64,000 nt of DNA from Georgenia yuyongxinii. Its GTDB lineage: Bacteria > Actinomycetota > Actinomycetes > Actinomycetales > Actinomycetaceae. This document shows, piece after piece, positions 13,143-21,715 of this stretch (position 1 is its first letter; every line of letters starts with the position of its first letter). A program made the position numbers and the translations under genes. The notes under the pieces were generated by a model, which was given only the letters and a program-made list of their open reading frames with translations, searched no databases and had not been told where the DNA came from. Location of the stretch: contig NZ_CP040915.1 of assembly GCF_006352065.1 (NCBI RefSeq), positions 2,852,001 through 2,916,000 on the forward strand. Reading direction: 5' to 3'.

Positions 13143-13462
13143 GGTCGCCGACCCCGGGACGGCCACCGGCACAGCCGGCGGCGACGGCATCCGCCAGGTG
13201 GACTCCGCTGTGGCGGTCGAACACGCTCCTCGTCGGGCTACGGGTCCGTCGCGAGCGGTCGCTCCACGACGCCTGACGCGTTCGCACAGCTGTCGGTGCA
13301 CGCCCCGATCGGTGCCGGTTCGCCACGGGTGGCGCCCGGACTCGCGCCCTGCTGCGGCGCGCGACGACTGACTTGGCCCTCGACCCTGGCGTGCCGGCAG
13401 TGCCGGGCGTACCGTCGAAAGCACTACGGGTCACTGGTCAACGACGAAGTGGGCGAACAGCG
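13143..13462. other. intergenic region
   Basis: 320 bp of GC-rich sequence with no gene I can support. No clear promoter motif was seen before the Met-rich gene. Confidence 0.4.
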
Positions 13463-13870
13463 ATGAGCATGATGACGGACATGATGAAGGCCATGCCGAT
13501 GCCCTCGATGACGGGCATGAACATGGATATGACGATGATGCAGGGCTGCATGGAGGCGTGCTCGGCGGCGGCGATGGCGGCGACGATGTGTGCCGACGCC
13601 GACAGCGGCGAGAACATGGGCCGTTGTGCGTCCATGTGTATGAACACCGCCGACGTCGCCACGGCGACGATGCGCATGATGATGCGCACGGGCGGCTACG
13701 ACATGAAGGTCATGTCGTCGATGATGACGGCGTGCATGGTCATGGGCGAGGCGTGCGCGGCGGAGTGTGGGAGCCACGCCGAGATGTCCGAGCACTGCCG
13801 GATCTGTGCCTCGGCGTGCCGAGCCATGGTCGAGGCGTGCTCGAAGATGATGTCCGGGATGAAGGGCTAG
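13463..13870 (+). CDS. Met/Cys-hyperrich four-helix protein, Csp/DUF326-like copper-storage candidate
   Basis: 135 aa with 12 Cys (29, 33, 43, 55, 59, 91, 98, 102, 112, 115, 119, 126) and 34 Met. The Cys fall in helix-compatible CxxxC, CxxxxxxC and CxxC spacings (CMEAC, CASMC, CAAEC, CRICASAC), as in the Csp copper-storage / DUF326 ferredoxin-like four-helix bundles that line the core with Cu(I)-binding thiolates. The N-terminal 30 residues are almost all Met, Thr, Pro and Gly and may be an extra Cu(I) capture segment. There is no signal peptide, so it would act in the cytoplasm. The ribosome site is weak. Its stop codon overlaps that of a convergent small gene. Copper binding is inferred. 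Confidence 0.8.
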   Translation: MSMMTDMMKAMPMPSMTGMNMDMTMMQGCMEACSAAAMAATMCADADSGENMGRCASMCMNTADVATATMRMMMRTGGYDMKVMSSMMTACMVMGEACAAECGSHAEMSEHCRICASACRAMVEACSKMMSGMKG

Positions 13871-14136
13871 CGCGCCTCGTCGACCCCGATGAGGGGCCGC
13901 GCCGCGTACCAGGTGCTACCCACCGCGACCACCTCGGCCACGGGATGGACCGCGACGGGTTCGCCTACCTCAGGGGTGGCCCCGGTCATCAGCGTGCCCT
14001 CGGACCCGTCCAGCAGGGCGATGGTCAGTGCGCCCGGCTGCTGCGACACGACGAGGCCGTCGCGCCATGCGCTCGGCGAGGCGTTGGCGACAACCTCTTG
14101 GATGGGCAGGACGTCGAACAGGGTGCGGTCGATCAC
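13867..14136 (-). CDS. small hypothetical protein
   Basis: 89 aa from a GTG start with GAAGGAA 5 nt upstream (the ORF extends further but only this start has a ribosome site). Sequence has a beta-rich feel: LVVSQQPGALTIALLDGSEGT, PVAVHPVAEVVAVGSTWYAARPL, compatible with a small barrel. No family recognised. It converges on the Met/Cys-rich gene and the two stop codons overlap, leaving no room for a terminator between them. Confidence 0.5.
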   Translation of the reverse strand: MIDRTLFDVLPIQEVVANASPSAWRDGLVVSQQPGALTIALLDGSEGTLMTGATPEVGEPVAVHPVAEVVAVGSTWYAARPLIGVDEAR

Positions 14137-15100
14137 GTCGGTTCCTTCGGCGTTCGAAAGCTCAGGCTGGTTCGGGACCGACGCCGAAGTCTGGCTTCCG
14201 CCAGGAGACATGCGGTGTCGGGATGTGCCACCGTGCAGCGGGTGGGGTCCGCGCGCCACGGTCCAGGCGAGAAGGCCTGCGGGCGCGCTCGTCAGAGCTG
14301 CGGCTGGGTCAGCGACACATTCGACACAGGCGCCGGCGGGTCGACAGCATGTCGACGGAACCCGCGGGGTGCGGGTTCGCTGGCACTGGCCGGGCCGGGA
14401 ACATGTGGACGAGTCTGCGGGAGGAGTTCGGAGAGTGTCAACGGGCATCAACGGGCCTCTCACATGGCGGACGCCGGTCATCCCCGCTCAGCCGCCTGGT
14501 CACCGGCGTCGGCCCCACCCCGGCGTGCCAGGTTTCCCGGCACGGTCAGCACATGGGCCAGCCGCTTCGACACTCCTTGCACAGTCCGGCCACCGATGCG
14601 GGCGCGGACTCCTACGTCGCCCGTCGTGGGCTTACTGAGCAGCGCCCGCGGCGCACCGCGCATCGTTCTGGCAAACCCGGTCACACGGCCTTGTCCCTGT
14701 CGAACCCGTCCAGGGGTACATTCGCACCTGGGGCACCCGTGACGCGCGGCTGGCCGCTCACACCCAGGTCGCGACGCATTCCGCTGGAAGGTCCGATGAC
14801 CACGCCCAGGTTGCAGACGAGACGAAGCGCCGGAGACCCGACTGATGTCGTCGACGCGCCGCCGGACGTCGCTCGCGAGGCCGCCGGCGTACGCGGCCGT
14901 CGGCAGCCAGCGGGCTACCCCGCACCGCCCCCCGTCCCGCATCCCGGGCCGACACCCCATGTGCCCGGGCCCAGACTCCTCATCGCCTCGACGGCGGACG
15001 GACGACAAGTGACAACCAGCCACGACCCGTTCTGGGCCGCGACCGTGGTCGGGCGTTCGCTGGCGATGCCGTGCTCGACATCGGTGATCGGGAGTTCCGG
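14137..15100. other. long region without a clear gene
   Basis: About 960 bp with only GC-driven open frames on both strands; none has a ribosome site with family-like sequence. It could be the debris of lost genes. Confidence 0.4.
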
Positions 15101-15184
15101 ATGGCCCACTGGCACGTCGCGGAGCGTGCCGTGAACGGCATGGTGGTCAGCTTCGACGTGGCGTGTCGCCCGGAGCCGGTCTGA
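15101..15184 (+). CDS. possible 27-aa leader/micro-ORF coupled to flavin monooxygenase
   Basis: ATG 15101 has GGGAG 6 nt upstream and encodes MAHWHVAERAVNG plus 14 more residues, ending in TGATG with the next start. It may be a coupling leader or the tail of a lost gene; the frame reads on upstream without a stop for a further stretch. Confidence 0.35.
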   Translation: MAHWHVAERAVNGMVVSFDVACRPEPV

Positions 15185-16254
15185 TGGCCGCCGACCCGGC
15201 CCTGGCTGACCCGGACGTTCTGGTCATCGGCGGTGGGCAGGCCGGGCTGGCGATGGGCTACCACCTTGCGCGGCGCGGCCTGCGGTTCCAGATCGTGGAT
15301 TCGGGCCCGGAGATCGGCACGGTCTGGCGCTCCCGCTGGGACTCGCTGCAGCTGTTCACCTCCAGCCGTTACAGCAACCTGCCAGGGCTGCGCTTTCCGG
15401 CGCCCGCGGACACCTACCCGGGCCGGGATGACGTCGCGCACTACTTGCGGGTCTACGCGGCGACGTTCGCCCTGCCGGTCCGGCTCAACACGACCGTGAC
15501 ATCGCTGGCCCGCGCCGAAGACGGCGGCTACCTGGCCCGAGCCGGCGCCGACGCGGTCCACGCGCGCCACGTCGTCGTCGCCACAGGCCCCTTCCAGGTC
15601 CCCTTCACCCCGTCCGTCGCTGGGGGGCTGGCGCCGGACGTGCACCAGCTTCACAGCGCCGATTACCAGCGGCCGGAGCAGCTGCCCACGGGCCGGGTGC
15701 TCGTCGTCGGCGCGGCGAACTCCGGCTGCCAGATTGCCCAGGAGCTGTCCGCGACCCGGGCCGTGGACCTGGCAGTGGGCACCCGCATCCCGGCGGTGCC
15801 GCAGCGGCCGCTGGGACGAGACGTCTGGTGGTGGGCCTCGGCGGCGCGGCTGGACCGGGTGACTGCCGGCTCGCGAATCGGACGGCGGCTGGCCGGCCGC
15901 GACCAGATCGTCGGAACCAGCCCCAAGCAGCTCGCTCGCCGGCACGGCATCACGCTCCGACCCAGGGTCGACGCCGTGGTTGGCAGGAGCATCCGTTTCG
16001 CCGACGGCACCCATTCCGAGTACGACTCGGTCGTCTGGGCGACCGGATTCCGGACAGATGATTCGTGGATGCACGTCCCCGAAGCCACCGACGCGCACGG
16101 AACGCTGCAGCAGTCCCGCGGCATCACCCCATCGCCGGGCCTGTACACGGTCGGGAGGACGTGGCAGCACACCCGCGGCTCGGCACTGCTCGGTTGGGTC
16201 GGCGACGACGCCGCCTTCGTCGGTGAGCAGATCACGGACCGGATGAACGGCTGA
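15184..16254 (+). CDS. flavin-containing monooxygenase family NAD(P)/FAD oxidoreductase
   Basis: 356 aa. N-terminal FAD-binding DVLVIGGGQAGLAMGYHL (GxGxxG), then SRWDSLQLFTSSRYSNLPG typical of CzcO/Trk-like flavoproteins, a second dinucleotide site GRVLVVGAANSGCQIAQEL (~175), and VVWATGFRTD (the ATG motif of the family) before a C-terminal GLYTVG. Probably hydroxylates or Baeyer-Villiger oxidises a small molecule using NADPH and O2; substrate unknown. ATG 15184 overlaps the micro-ORF stop. A membrane protein follows 5 bp later, one operon. Confidence 0.88.
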   Translation: MAADPALADPDVLVIGGGQAGLAMGYHLARRGLRFQIVDSGPEIGTVWRSRWDSLQLFTSSRYSNLPGLRFPAPADTYPGRDDVAHYLRVYAATFALPVRLNTTVTSLARAEDGGYLARAGADAVHARHVVVATGPFQVPFTPSVAGGLAPDVHQLHSADYQRPEQLPTGRVLVVGAANSGCQIAQELSATRAVDLAVGTRIPAVPQRPLGRDVWWWASAARLDRVTAGSRIGRRLAGRDQIVGTSPKQLARRHGITLRPRVDAVVGRSIRFADGTHSEYDSVVWATGFRTDDSWMHVPEATDAHGTLQQSRGITPSPGLYTVGRTWQHTRGSALLGWVGDDAAFVGEQITDRMNG

Positions 16255-16259
16255 CGGGC

Positions 16260-16727
16260 ATGATCGCTTCCCAGCATTCCCCCGGCCGCCCAGCGCGGGA
16301 CACCACCCGGTCCTTCCGCGGCGATCTACGCGCACCTGTGGCCTGGGGCGTGGTCTGGGGTGTGCTGCAGGCGGCGTCACCACTGGCCTTCTTCTGGCTC
16401 GACGACGCCACGGTCTACGCGCTGGGGCTCGTCCTGATCGCGGCGGTCTACATCGGATTCAGCGTCGCCGACGGGCGGGGCAAGGTCATCGCCGTCGAGA
16501 CGGGCGTCGCCACGGTGTTCGTCGTCACTGCCGCGGCCGCGGTGACTGGATCGGCCTGGCTGCTCGTGGCCGGGCTGGCCGGCCACGGCCTGAAAGACCT
16601 GTGGCAGCACCGCACTGGATTCGTGGCCAACACCCGGTGGTGGCCCCCGTTCTGCGCCACCGTCGACTTCGTCGCCGCCGCCCTGATCGCTGTCGCGATC
16701 CTCACTGATTTCCACGTCGGACGGTGA
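16260..16727 (+). CDS. conserved small integral membrane protein
   Basis: 155 aa, about four membrane helices (residues ~28-47, ~52-68, ~78-105, ~135-150) and a conserved-looking loop GLKDLWQHRTGFVANTRWWPPFCATVDF. Starts 5 bp after the flavoprotein, so co-transcribed. Family not named with confidence. The stop codon is followed in frame by the remnant of a dioxygenase, so the downstream junction is a deletion scar. Confidence 0.72.
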   Translation: MIASQHSPGRPARDTTRSFRGDLRAPVAWGVVWGVLQAASPLAFFWLDDATVYALGLVLIAAVYIGFSVADGRGKVIAVETGVATVFVVTAAAAVTGSAWLLVAGLAGHGLKDLWQHRTGFVANTRWWPPFCATVDFVAAALIAVAILTDFHVGR

Positions 16728-16739
16728 GCAGATCGGCAG

Positions 16740-17339
16740 ATCCCTCCGGGTGGGGACATCGCCGGCGGCGCGCATGGCACGCCGTACTGGGTCGAGCGCA
16801 CCGTCACCGATACCGACGGTAACCCGGTCCCGAACGCGCGGATCGAGGTGTGGGAGGCCGACGAAGACGGCCTCTACGACGTGCAGTACGACGACAACCG
16901 GGTGGCCGGGCGGGCCTGGCTCGCTTCGGACGAGGCGGGCAAGTACTGGTTCTGGGGCCTCACCCCTACCCCGTACCCGATCCCGCACGACGGCCCGGTG
17001 GGCAAGATGCTCGCCGCCGTGGGCCGCTCTCCGGTCCGGGCGGCGCATCTGCACTTCATGATCACCGCGCCCGGCTACCGCACCCTGGTCACGCACGTCT
17101 TCGTTGAGGGGGACCCCAACTCGCCCTCGGCGACTCAGTGTTCGGCGTCAAGGACTCCCTCATCAAGCGCTTCGAGGACCAAGCCCCCGGCACCCCCACC
17201 CCGGACGGGCGCCACCTCGGCGATGAGGCGCCTGGGCCCGCACCCGCTTCGACATCGTTCTCGCCCCCGACAACACCGAAACCTGCGGAGCCCGCACCGA
17301 GCAGCGTTGGTGTCAAACCTCCGAGGCGGCGCCCGTGAA
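16740..17339 (+). pseudogene. remnant of intradiol ring-cleavage dioxygenase (hydroxyquinol/catechol 1,2-dioxygenase type)
   Basis: The C-terminal catalytic half is readable: [88 protein letters not shown]. Near 17125 the frame shifts to [23 protein letters not shown] and near 17230 it shifts again to a final RFDIVLAP. The ~150-residue N-terminal part with the first Tyr ligand region is missing and no start codon with a ribosome site exists. An intact enzyme would open the aromatic ring of catechol or hydroxyquinol using Fe(III). Clearly broken. Confidence 0.85.
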
Positions 17340-17443
17340 CCTCCGGCGCGGATCGTTGCGCGTCGCGCGGCCGAGCCGGCACGACCGCCCCAGAGAGGCC
17401 AAAGTGGAGGGTTTGCGGACGGTGGATCAAGTCTCTACACACC

Positions 17444-17477
17444 TCAGGCCCGGGAATCCTTGGATTCCCGGGCCTGA
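17444..17477. terminator. strong hairpin, chromosomal terminator of the displaced tRNA end
   Basis: Perfect 16-bp stem (TCAGGCCCGGGAATCC / GGATTCCCGGGCCTGA) with a 2-nt loop, immediately left of the 41-bp tRNA fragment. Its position matches the hairpin next to the intact tRNA at 23107, but the stem sequence differs. No U-tract. Confidence 0.65.
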
Positions 17478-17516
17478 TCTCGTAGCGGGGGCAGGATTTG
17501 AACCTGCGACCTCCGG
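17476..17516 (-). repeat. attL: 41-bp copy of the tRNA-fMet 3' half
   Basis: Identical over 41 bp to 23139-23179. It contains the tRNA from the 3' side of the anticodon stem through the T arm to A73, plus a few bases beyond, then diverges from the tRNA. This is the displaced 3' end expected after site-specific integration into the tRNA gene. Confidence 0.85.
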
Positions 17517-18251
17517 ACGCCGTCAGAGGCGTCGCGACCACTACGGTGTCGGGCCGAAAGCTACCGATTCACGCGGTGTGGTGCGGGATTCGCCCACACT
17601 TCCAGTTCTCAAGATAGCCCTTCGGTGCGGTGTAGGACGGACCCAATGTGGACCCAAAATGGACACTGGCCGAATCACGTCATGGCGCCCCGCTCGGGCT
17701 CGGCCCTGTGTCGACAAGATCTCCGGCGCGGGTGTGGACATGCCGCGCAGCCCATAGCCGGATGAGCTCCGACCATCGGACGCCCGCGACGTTGACGAGG
17801 TCGAGCCCCAGCTCGGACTGGAAGAGTCCTGCCATGTCGTCGAGCCGTTGGAAGAGGTTGCCCTTCCCCTTCAAAATTCGCCGAACACCTCATTTGCACC
17901 GGAGACGAAGCAGACGAGTCGCAGCTCAGGTGAACGCCCACCAGGTCGAGAGGGCTCTGGACACGATCGTGAGCCGCCTGGATGACGACAGATTGTCCGA
18001 CCTCACCCTCCGGGAAACCCAGGACGGTTCAGGTGTGAGAACTTGCACCTACGGAATGCCCGTCTTGAGCGGGCGATGCGGACCTTAGACAAGTCGCATT
18101 TTCCTAGGCTAGAAGGGCATTCCCGTGTTCCGCGCCACCCGCGGCTCTCAGCCCATCGGTGGATCCAGGTTTCGCTACCCATCCTGAGGTTCTCGGTTCT
18201 TTTTGCCGCTGCTATGAAGGCCGAGGCACAGGTCAGGCAGGCTGAGGCCGG
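17517..18251. other. left end of the element, no confident gene
   Basis: About 735 bp. On the minus strand, 17680-17874 could encode 64 aa (MKGKGNLFQRLDDMAGLF...), possibly a gene fragment. Repeats GGACCCAA and TGGACACT (17640-17667) are partly shared with the right end (TGGACACT at 23079-23086) and might be integrase arm sites. No other feature is supported. Confidence 0.4.
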
Positions 18252-19589
18252 TCAGCCGTTGGCGGCTTGGAGATTTGAGGCGAGAGCCATGGTTGCGGGG
18301 GTGACGACGTCCGAGAGCACTATCACGGCCTTTTTGTGGGTGCGGTCCAGGCCGAAGTAGGAACTGTACCCACCGGTCTCGCCCGTGTGCCAGGTGATCG
18401 TCTCGCCGTCCCGCGACGTTGAGATCGCCCAGAAGAAGCCCATGTCCATGTCCGTCTCGGGGGTGCCGGTGACCGGGTCAAGCGCAGCCATACCCGGTGC
18501 CGATCCGTCCAGGATTGCTGTGGCCAGTCGTGCCAGGTCTTCGGTGGTGGAGACAGCAGCCCCGGCCGGTGCGTACGCGTTGACAACCCACGGGTGCACG
18601 CTGAGTCCTGTCTGTGACTTCCCGCCGGGGACGAGTGCCTCGTCGTCCTGGATGGCGGTGTCGTTCATTTTGAGGGGCTCGAACAAACGCGTGCGCATGA
18701 GCTCGGAGTAGCTCATCCCGGTCGCTGCGGCGACCGCCTGCCCCGCGGTCGCTGCGCCGAGGTTCGAGTACGCCCATGAGCCGCGGCCTACCAGGTTCTG
18801 CCCTCGGATCTCCTCTGTCATCTGCTCAGCGTTGGTGGTGAGGAAGTTGAGGCCCAGCGGAGCGCTCCACGCCGCGCGTTGCTGGGTTGACGGGCCGAAG
18901 TCGACGTATCCGGCGGTATGAGTCACGAGCTCGTGAAGGGTGACTGCGCCAGCGGGCGATCCGACGAGTTCAGGAAGGTAGCGGGATACGGGCTCGTCCA
19001 TCTGAACCTCTCCGCGGTCCACGGCATCGGCGATGACGAGGCCGGTCATCGCCTTGGCCAGCGACCCGACCTCCATTTGCGTCGTCTGGGCAGCTCCAAG
19101 GCCCGCCAGACGCACCGGTTGCGGCGCGCCCAGATCGACGTGAGCGACCGCGATGCTTTCGAAACCGTCCAAAGCGCCCACGAGTTGTTCGGCCTGGAGC
19201 TGGTCGAGGAGTACCGGGTCGCCGGTCCCCGACGTGGACAAGGTCGGGGCGAGCAGTGCGGACGAGACGGCGACGGCGAGCGATGAGACCGCGACCGTCA
19301 AGATGAGCCGGCGGGAGGCGAGATACACGCCGCCGAGTGCGACGCCCATCAGCAATGCTGGCCAGATGTCGGCGTACGCACCTGAGTTGAGCGAATGCTG
19401 CAGCATAGCGATCGGGAGCGCGAGCAGGACGAGTGCGACGAACAGCTTTCCGGTCCACCGGCGGGCGAAGGAGTCGGTGTCCCGCATCCACAGGAGGTTT
19501 AGGGGCCTACGACGCATCGCCCCGTTGAACGTAGCTCTCCGACTCCCGCGGCCAGCGGCCTTGGTCGCACCAATTTTCTCTGTGGTCAT
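18252..19589 (-). CDS. membrane-anchored serine hydrolase, class C beta-lactamase fold
   Basis: 445 aa. N-terminal Arg-rich cytoplasmic stretch, then three hydrophobic segments (~47-66, ~75-92, ~94-114), then an extracytoplasmic beta-lactamase-fold domain. Active-site motifs of the penicillin-binding/esterase family are intact: Ser176-x-x-Lys179 in EVGSLAKAM, Tyr274-Ser-Asn in WAYSNLG, and His401-Thr-Gly in WHTGETGGY (the KTG position). Such enzymes are D-alanyl-D-alanine peptidases, esterases or acyl hydrolases; the substrate cannot be read here. Three N-terminal helices are unusual for the group. Cargo of the integrated element, with a lower-GC style than its surroundings. Confidence 0.88.
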   Translation of the reverse strand: MTTEKIGATKAAGRGSRRATFNGAMRRRPLNLLWMRDTDSFARRWTGKLFVALVLLALPIAMLQHSLNSGAYADIWPALLMGVALGGVYLASRRLILTVAVSSLAVAVSSALLAPTLSTSGTGDPVLLDQLQAEQLVGALDGFESIAVAHVDLGAPQPVRLAGLGAAQTTQMEVGSLAKAMTGLVIADAVDRGEVQMDEPVSRYLPELVGSPAGAVTLHELVTHTAGYVDFGPSTQQRAAWSAPLGLNFLTTNAEQMTEEIRGQNLVGRGSWAYSNLGAATAGQAVAAATGMSYSELMRTRLFEPLKMNDTAIQDDEALVPGGKSQTGLSVHPWVVNAYAPAGAAVSTTEDLARLATAILDGSAPGMAALDPVTGTPETDMDMGFFWAISTSRDGETITWHTGETGGYSSYFGLDRTHKKAVIVLSDVVTPATMALASNLQAANG

Positions 19590-19692
19590 TGCCCAATCCC
19601 GTCAACAGTGGTACGTGGCGTACCTGATCTCGGCACCGACGGCGCCAAGGTTCCTTCAATCCGGAAGGTAAAAGGAGACGTGGTGAGCGAAC

Positions 19693-19725
19693 ATCACCAG
19701 AAGTGGTGATTCATGTGGTGATCAC
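19693..19725. repeat. cluster of GGTGAT/ATCACC half-sites
   Basis: ATCACC-N6-GGTGAT (19693-19710) followed by the palindrome GTGATCAC (19718-19725), in the gap upstream of the serine hydrolase. Possible operator; regulator unknown. Confidence 0.35.
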
Positions 19726-19780
19726 TTGCCCGGGCTCGAGGGGTGGCGCGGACGCCTCCTCCCTCTACGACGGGCAGTTG

Positions 19781-20440
19781 TTACCGGGAGACAGGACCCT
19801 TCGTCGGTCCATCGTCTCCCGCGTCATGGCGGTGGGCTTCCGGCTGCCTCGCATCGTCGGTGAGATTCAGGATTCGGGCCAGGTCGACCTCGGAGGCTCC
19901 GCCGGGGAACCCGGCACGAGACAAGAGCACGGCACCGAAGGTTGCACTCCAGAAGGTCCGCACTTCACGCGCGAGCTCAGGTGACGTCGACCAGCCGTCT
20001 CGGGCGCTCCGCTCACGGATGAATCGCTCCGACCTGACGAACAGGAGATCAAGGTTGCGCTGAATGAGGTAAGTCGAGCCGGGGGAATCACCGGCGATGC
20101 CGAGTGCCGAGACGACCAGGGGCAGCGACGGCATGAGCAGCGCGGTGCGGGCGAGGACCGAGCGGAACGCCGAGACCGACTTGGCTCGTGACCCGGCCGT
20201 GCGCAGCCGCGCGGTGTCGCGCAGAAGATTGGCGAACGCTGCGTCAACGAAGAGCGCGTCCTTCGATCCGAAATGGTGCGTGATCTGGTTCGGATACACC
20301 CCGGCGGCGGCGGCGATCGCGGCCACGCTCACCTCGCTGCGCGGGGCCCGGACGAACAGATCGGATGCCGCGTCACGGATACGCGCACGGGTCGCGGCCC
20401 CTCGCGGGGACGGAGCGGGCGGCTGTCTCGGGTTGGCCAC
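19781..20440 (-). CDS. TetR family transcriptional regulator
   Basis: 219 aa. N-terminal HTH at residues ~17-60: RARIRDAASDLFVRAP...VAAIAAAAGVYPNQITHHFGSKDALF, the classical TetR signature. The C-terminal ~150 residues are the ligand-binding helices. GTG 20440 starts 8 bp from the first of two operator-like palindromes in the gap to the divergent beta-ketoacyl synthase, so it probably represses both itself and that gene. The ORF runs on upstream antisense to the synthase, which is not coding. Ligand unknown; an acyl compound would fit the neighbour. Confidence 0.9.
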   Translation of the reverse strand: MANPRQPPAPSPRGAATRARIRDAASDLFVRAPRSEVSVAAIAAAAGVYPNQITHHFGSKDALFVDAAFANLLRDTARLRTAGSRAKSVSAFRSVLARTALLMPSLPLVVSALGIAGDSPGSTYLIQRNLDLLFVRSERFIRERSARDGWSTSPELAREVRTFWSATFGAVLLSRAGFPGGASEVDLARILNLTDDARQPEAHRHDAGDDGPTKGPVSR

Positions 20441-20447
20441 GCGTTTA

Positions 20448-20491
20448 TTGTATGTGATACAAGTCCACTCGTTTACTTGTATCGCATACAA
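20448..20491. promoter_or_regulatory. paired TetR operators
   Basis: Two 15-bp palindromes, TTGTAT-GTG-ATACAA (20448-20462) and TTGTAT-CGC-ATACAA (20477-20491), 29 bp centre to centre. The two halves together also form a larger near-perfect inverted repeat. They lie between the divergent regulator and synthase starts, the classical place for TetR autoregulation. Confidence 0.75.
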
Positions 20492-20503
20492 GAAGGGTAG
20501 ACC

Positions 20504-21715
20504 ACGGTCGCGATTACAGGCATGGGAGCAGTGACCCCACTGGGGATCGGGGTCACTGCGCTCTGGGACGGGCTGCTGGCCGGAGCGTCTAACGTCGTCG
20601 ATCTCTCCGCACGAGGTGAGGACTGGGCGAACCTTCCGGTTCCGGTGGCGTCTGTCGCTCCGGAACTCGGACCCGACGTCATCGACCCGATCCGGGCGCG
20701 TCGACTCGACCGGAGCCAGGCGCTCGCTGTCGTCGCGGCGGCAGAGGCTTGGGCGCACGCCGGAGCACCGGAGGTCGAACGCGACCGTTTGGCTGTCGTC
20801 ATCGGCGCCGGCATCGGAGGGCTCCAAACCCTGCTCGATCAAGACGATGTGCTCGAGAACTCCGGGGCTCGGCGGGTCTCGCCCCGCACGGTTCCGATGC
20901 TCATGGCCAATGCTGCGGCGGCCCAGATCAGCATCGAATATGGCGCCGGTGCCGGCGTGTTCACCCCGGTCTCGGCGTGCGCAGCGGGAGCCGAGGCCGT
21001 CGCGATGGGTATGCGCTTGATCGATGGCGATGAAGCCGACGTCGTCATCGTGGGCGGAGCCGAAGCGCCGATCATGCCACTTACCCTCGCGGCATTTGCC
21101 CGAGCGCAGACCTTGGCGAAGCCGAGCCGGGCGCTCGACCAGCTCTCGCGCCCCTTCGACCTGCACAGGTCCGGATTCGTACTGGGAGAGGGCGCGGGAG
21201 TGCTGATCCTGGAATCAGAGCGGCACGCCGCGGCCCGGCGCGCTCCGACCATCGCGCGCATCGCCGGCTTTGGCATCTCCTCCGATGCCCACCACATGAC
21301 AGCACCCGATCCCACCGGCACCGGGCAGGTCCGCGCCATGACGACAGCCGTTCGCCGGGCCGGTCTGAAAGCTGGAGACGTCGACCACATCAACTGCCAC
21401 GCCACCGGAACGGCGGTCGGCGATCGAAGCGAAGCTCTGGCCATCCGAACGGTCTTCGGCGAGCAGGTCCCCGTCACCGCCCCGAAGGCCTCCATCGGAC
21501 ATCTGGTCGGCGGCGCGGGCGCGGTAGAGGCCATCATCACCGCGCTGACTATCGACACCGGAATCATCCCGCCGACGAAGAACCTCGACGATGCCGATCC
21601 CGAACTGATGCTCGACGTCGTGACCACCGAGAAGCCTGGTCCGGTCTCCGCCGCACTCACCAACTCCTTCGGGTTCGGCGGTCATAACGCCGCCCTGCTT
21701 CTCTCGGCGCCATGA
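20504..21715 (+). CDS. beta-ketoacyl-ACP synthase (FabF/KAS II type)
   Basis: 397 aa from the first ATG (20522), or 403 from ACG 20504. Thiolase fold with the full triad: Cys in PVSACAAGAEAV (153), His in NCHATGTAVGD (293), His in KASIGHLVGGAGA (327, with Lys322), numbered from ATG 20522; C-terminal NSFGFGGHNAALLL. Condenses an acyl chain with malonyl-ACP. Starting at ATG 20522 would remove the first beta strand (VAITG), which lies in frame just upstream; AGAAGGG is 6 nt before ACG 20504, with an in-frame stop at 20498. No ACP, acyltransferase or reductase is adjacent, so it may act on a host or partner acyl carrier. Confidence 0.85.
   Translation, partial: TVAITGMGAVTPLGIGVTALWDGLLAGASNVVDLSARGEDWANLPVPVASVAPELGPDVIDPIRARRLDRSQALAVVAAAEAWAHAGAPEVERDRLAVVIGAGIGGLQTLLDQDDVLENSGARRVSPRTVPMLMANAAAAQISIEYGAGAGVFTPVSACAAGAEAVAMGMRLIDGDEADVVIVGGAEAPIMPLTLAAFARAQTLAKPSRALDQLSRPFDLHRSGFVLGEGAGVLILESERHAAARRAPTIARIAGFGISSDAHHMTAPDPTGTGQVRAMTTAVRRAGLKAGDVDHINCHATGTAVGDRSEALAIRTVFGEQVPVTAPKASIGHLVGGAGAVEAIITALTIDTGIIPPTKNLDDADPELMLDVVTTEKPGPVSAALTNSFGFGGHNAALLLSAP

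Noticed and set aside
14028-15134. 368-codon plus-strand frame before the flavoprotein
   Set aside because: No ribosome site, Arg/Thr/Pro-rich low-quality sequence, and it overlaps other equally open frames.
17476-17516. Second tRNA gene at the left end of the element
   Set aside because: Only the 3' half is present; the 5' acceptor, D arm and anticodon do not follow, so it is an attachment-site remnant.
20441-21166. N-terminal extension of the TetR regulator
   Set aside because: It would run antisense through the beta-ketoacyl synthase and across the operators; the TetR fold starts at GTG 20440.
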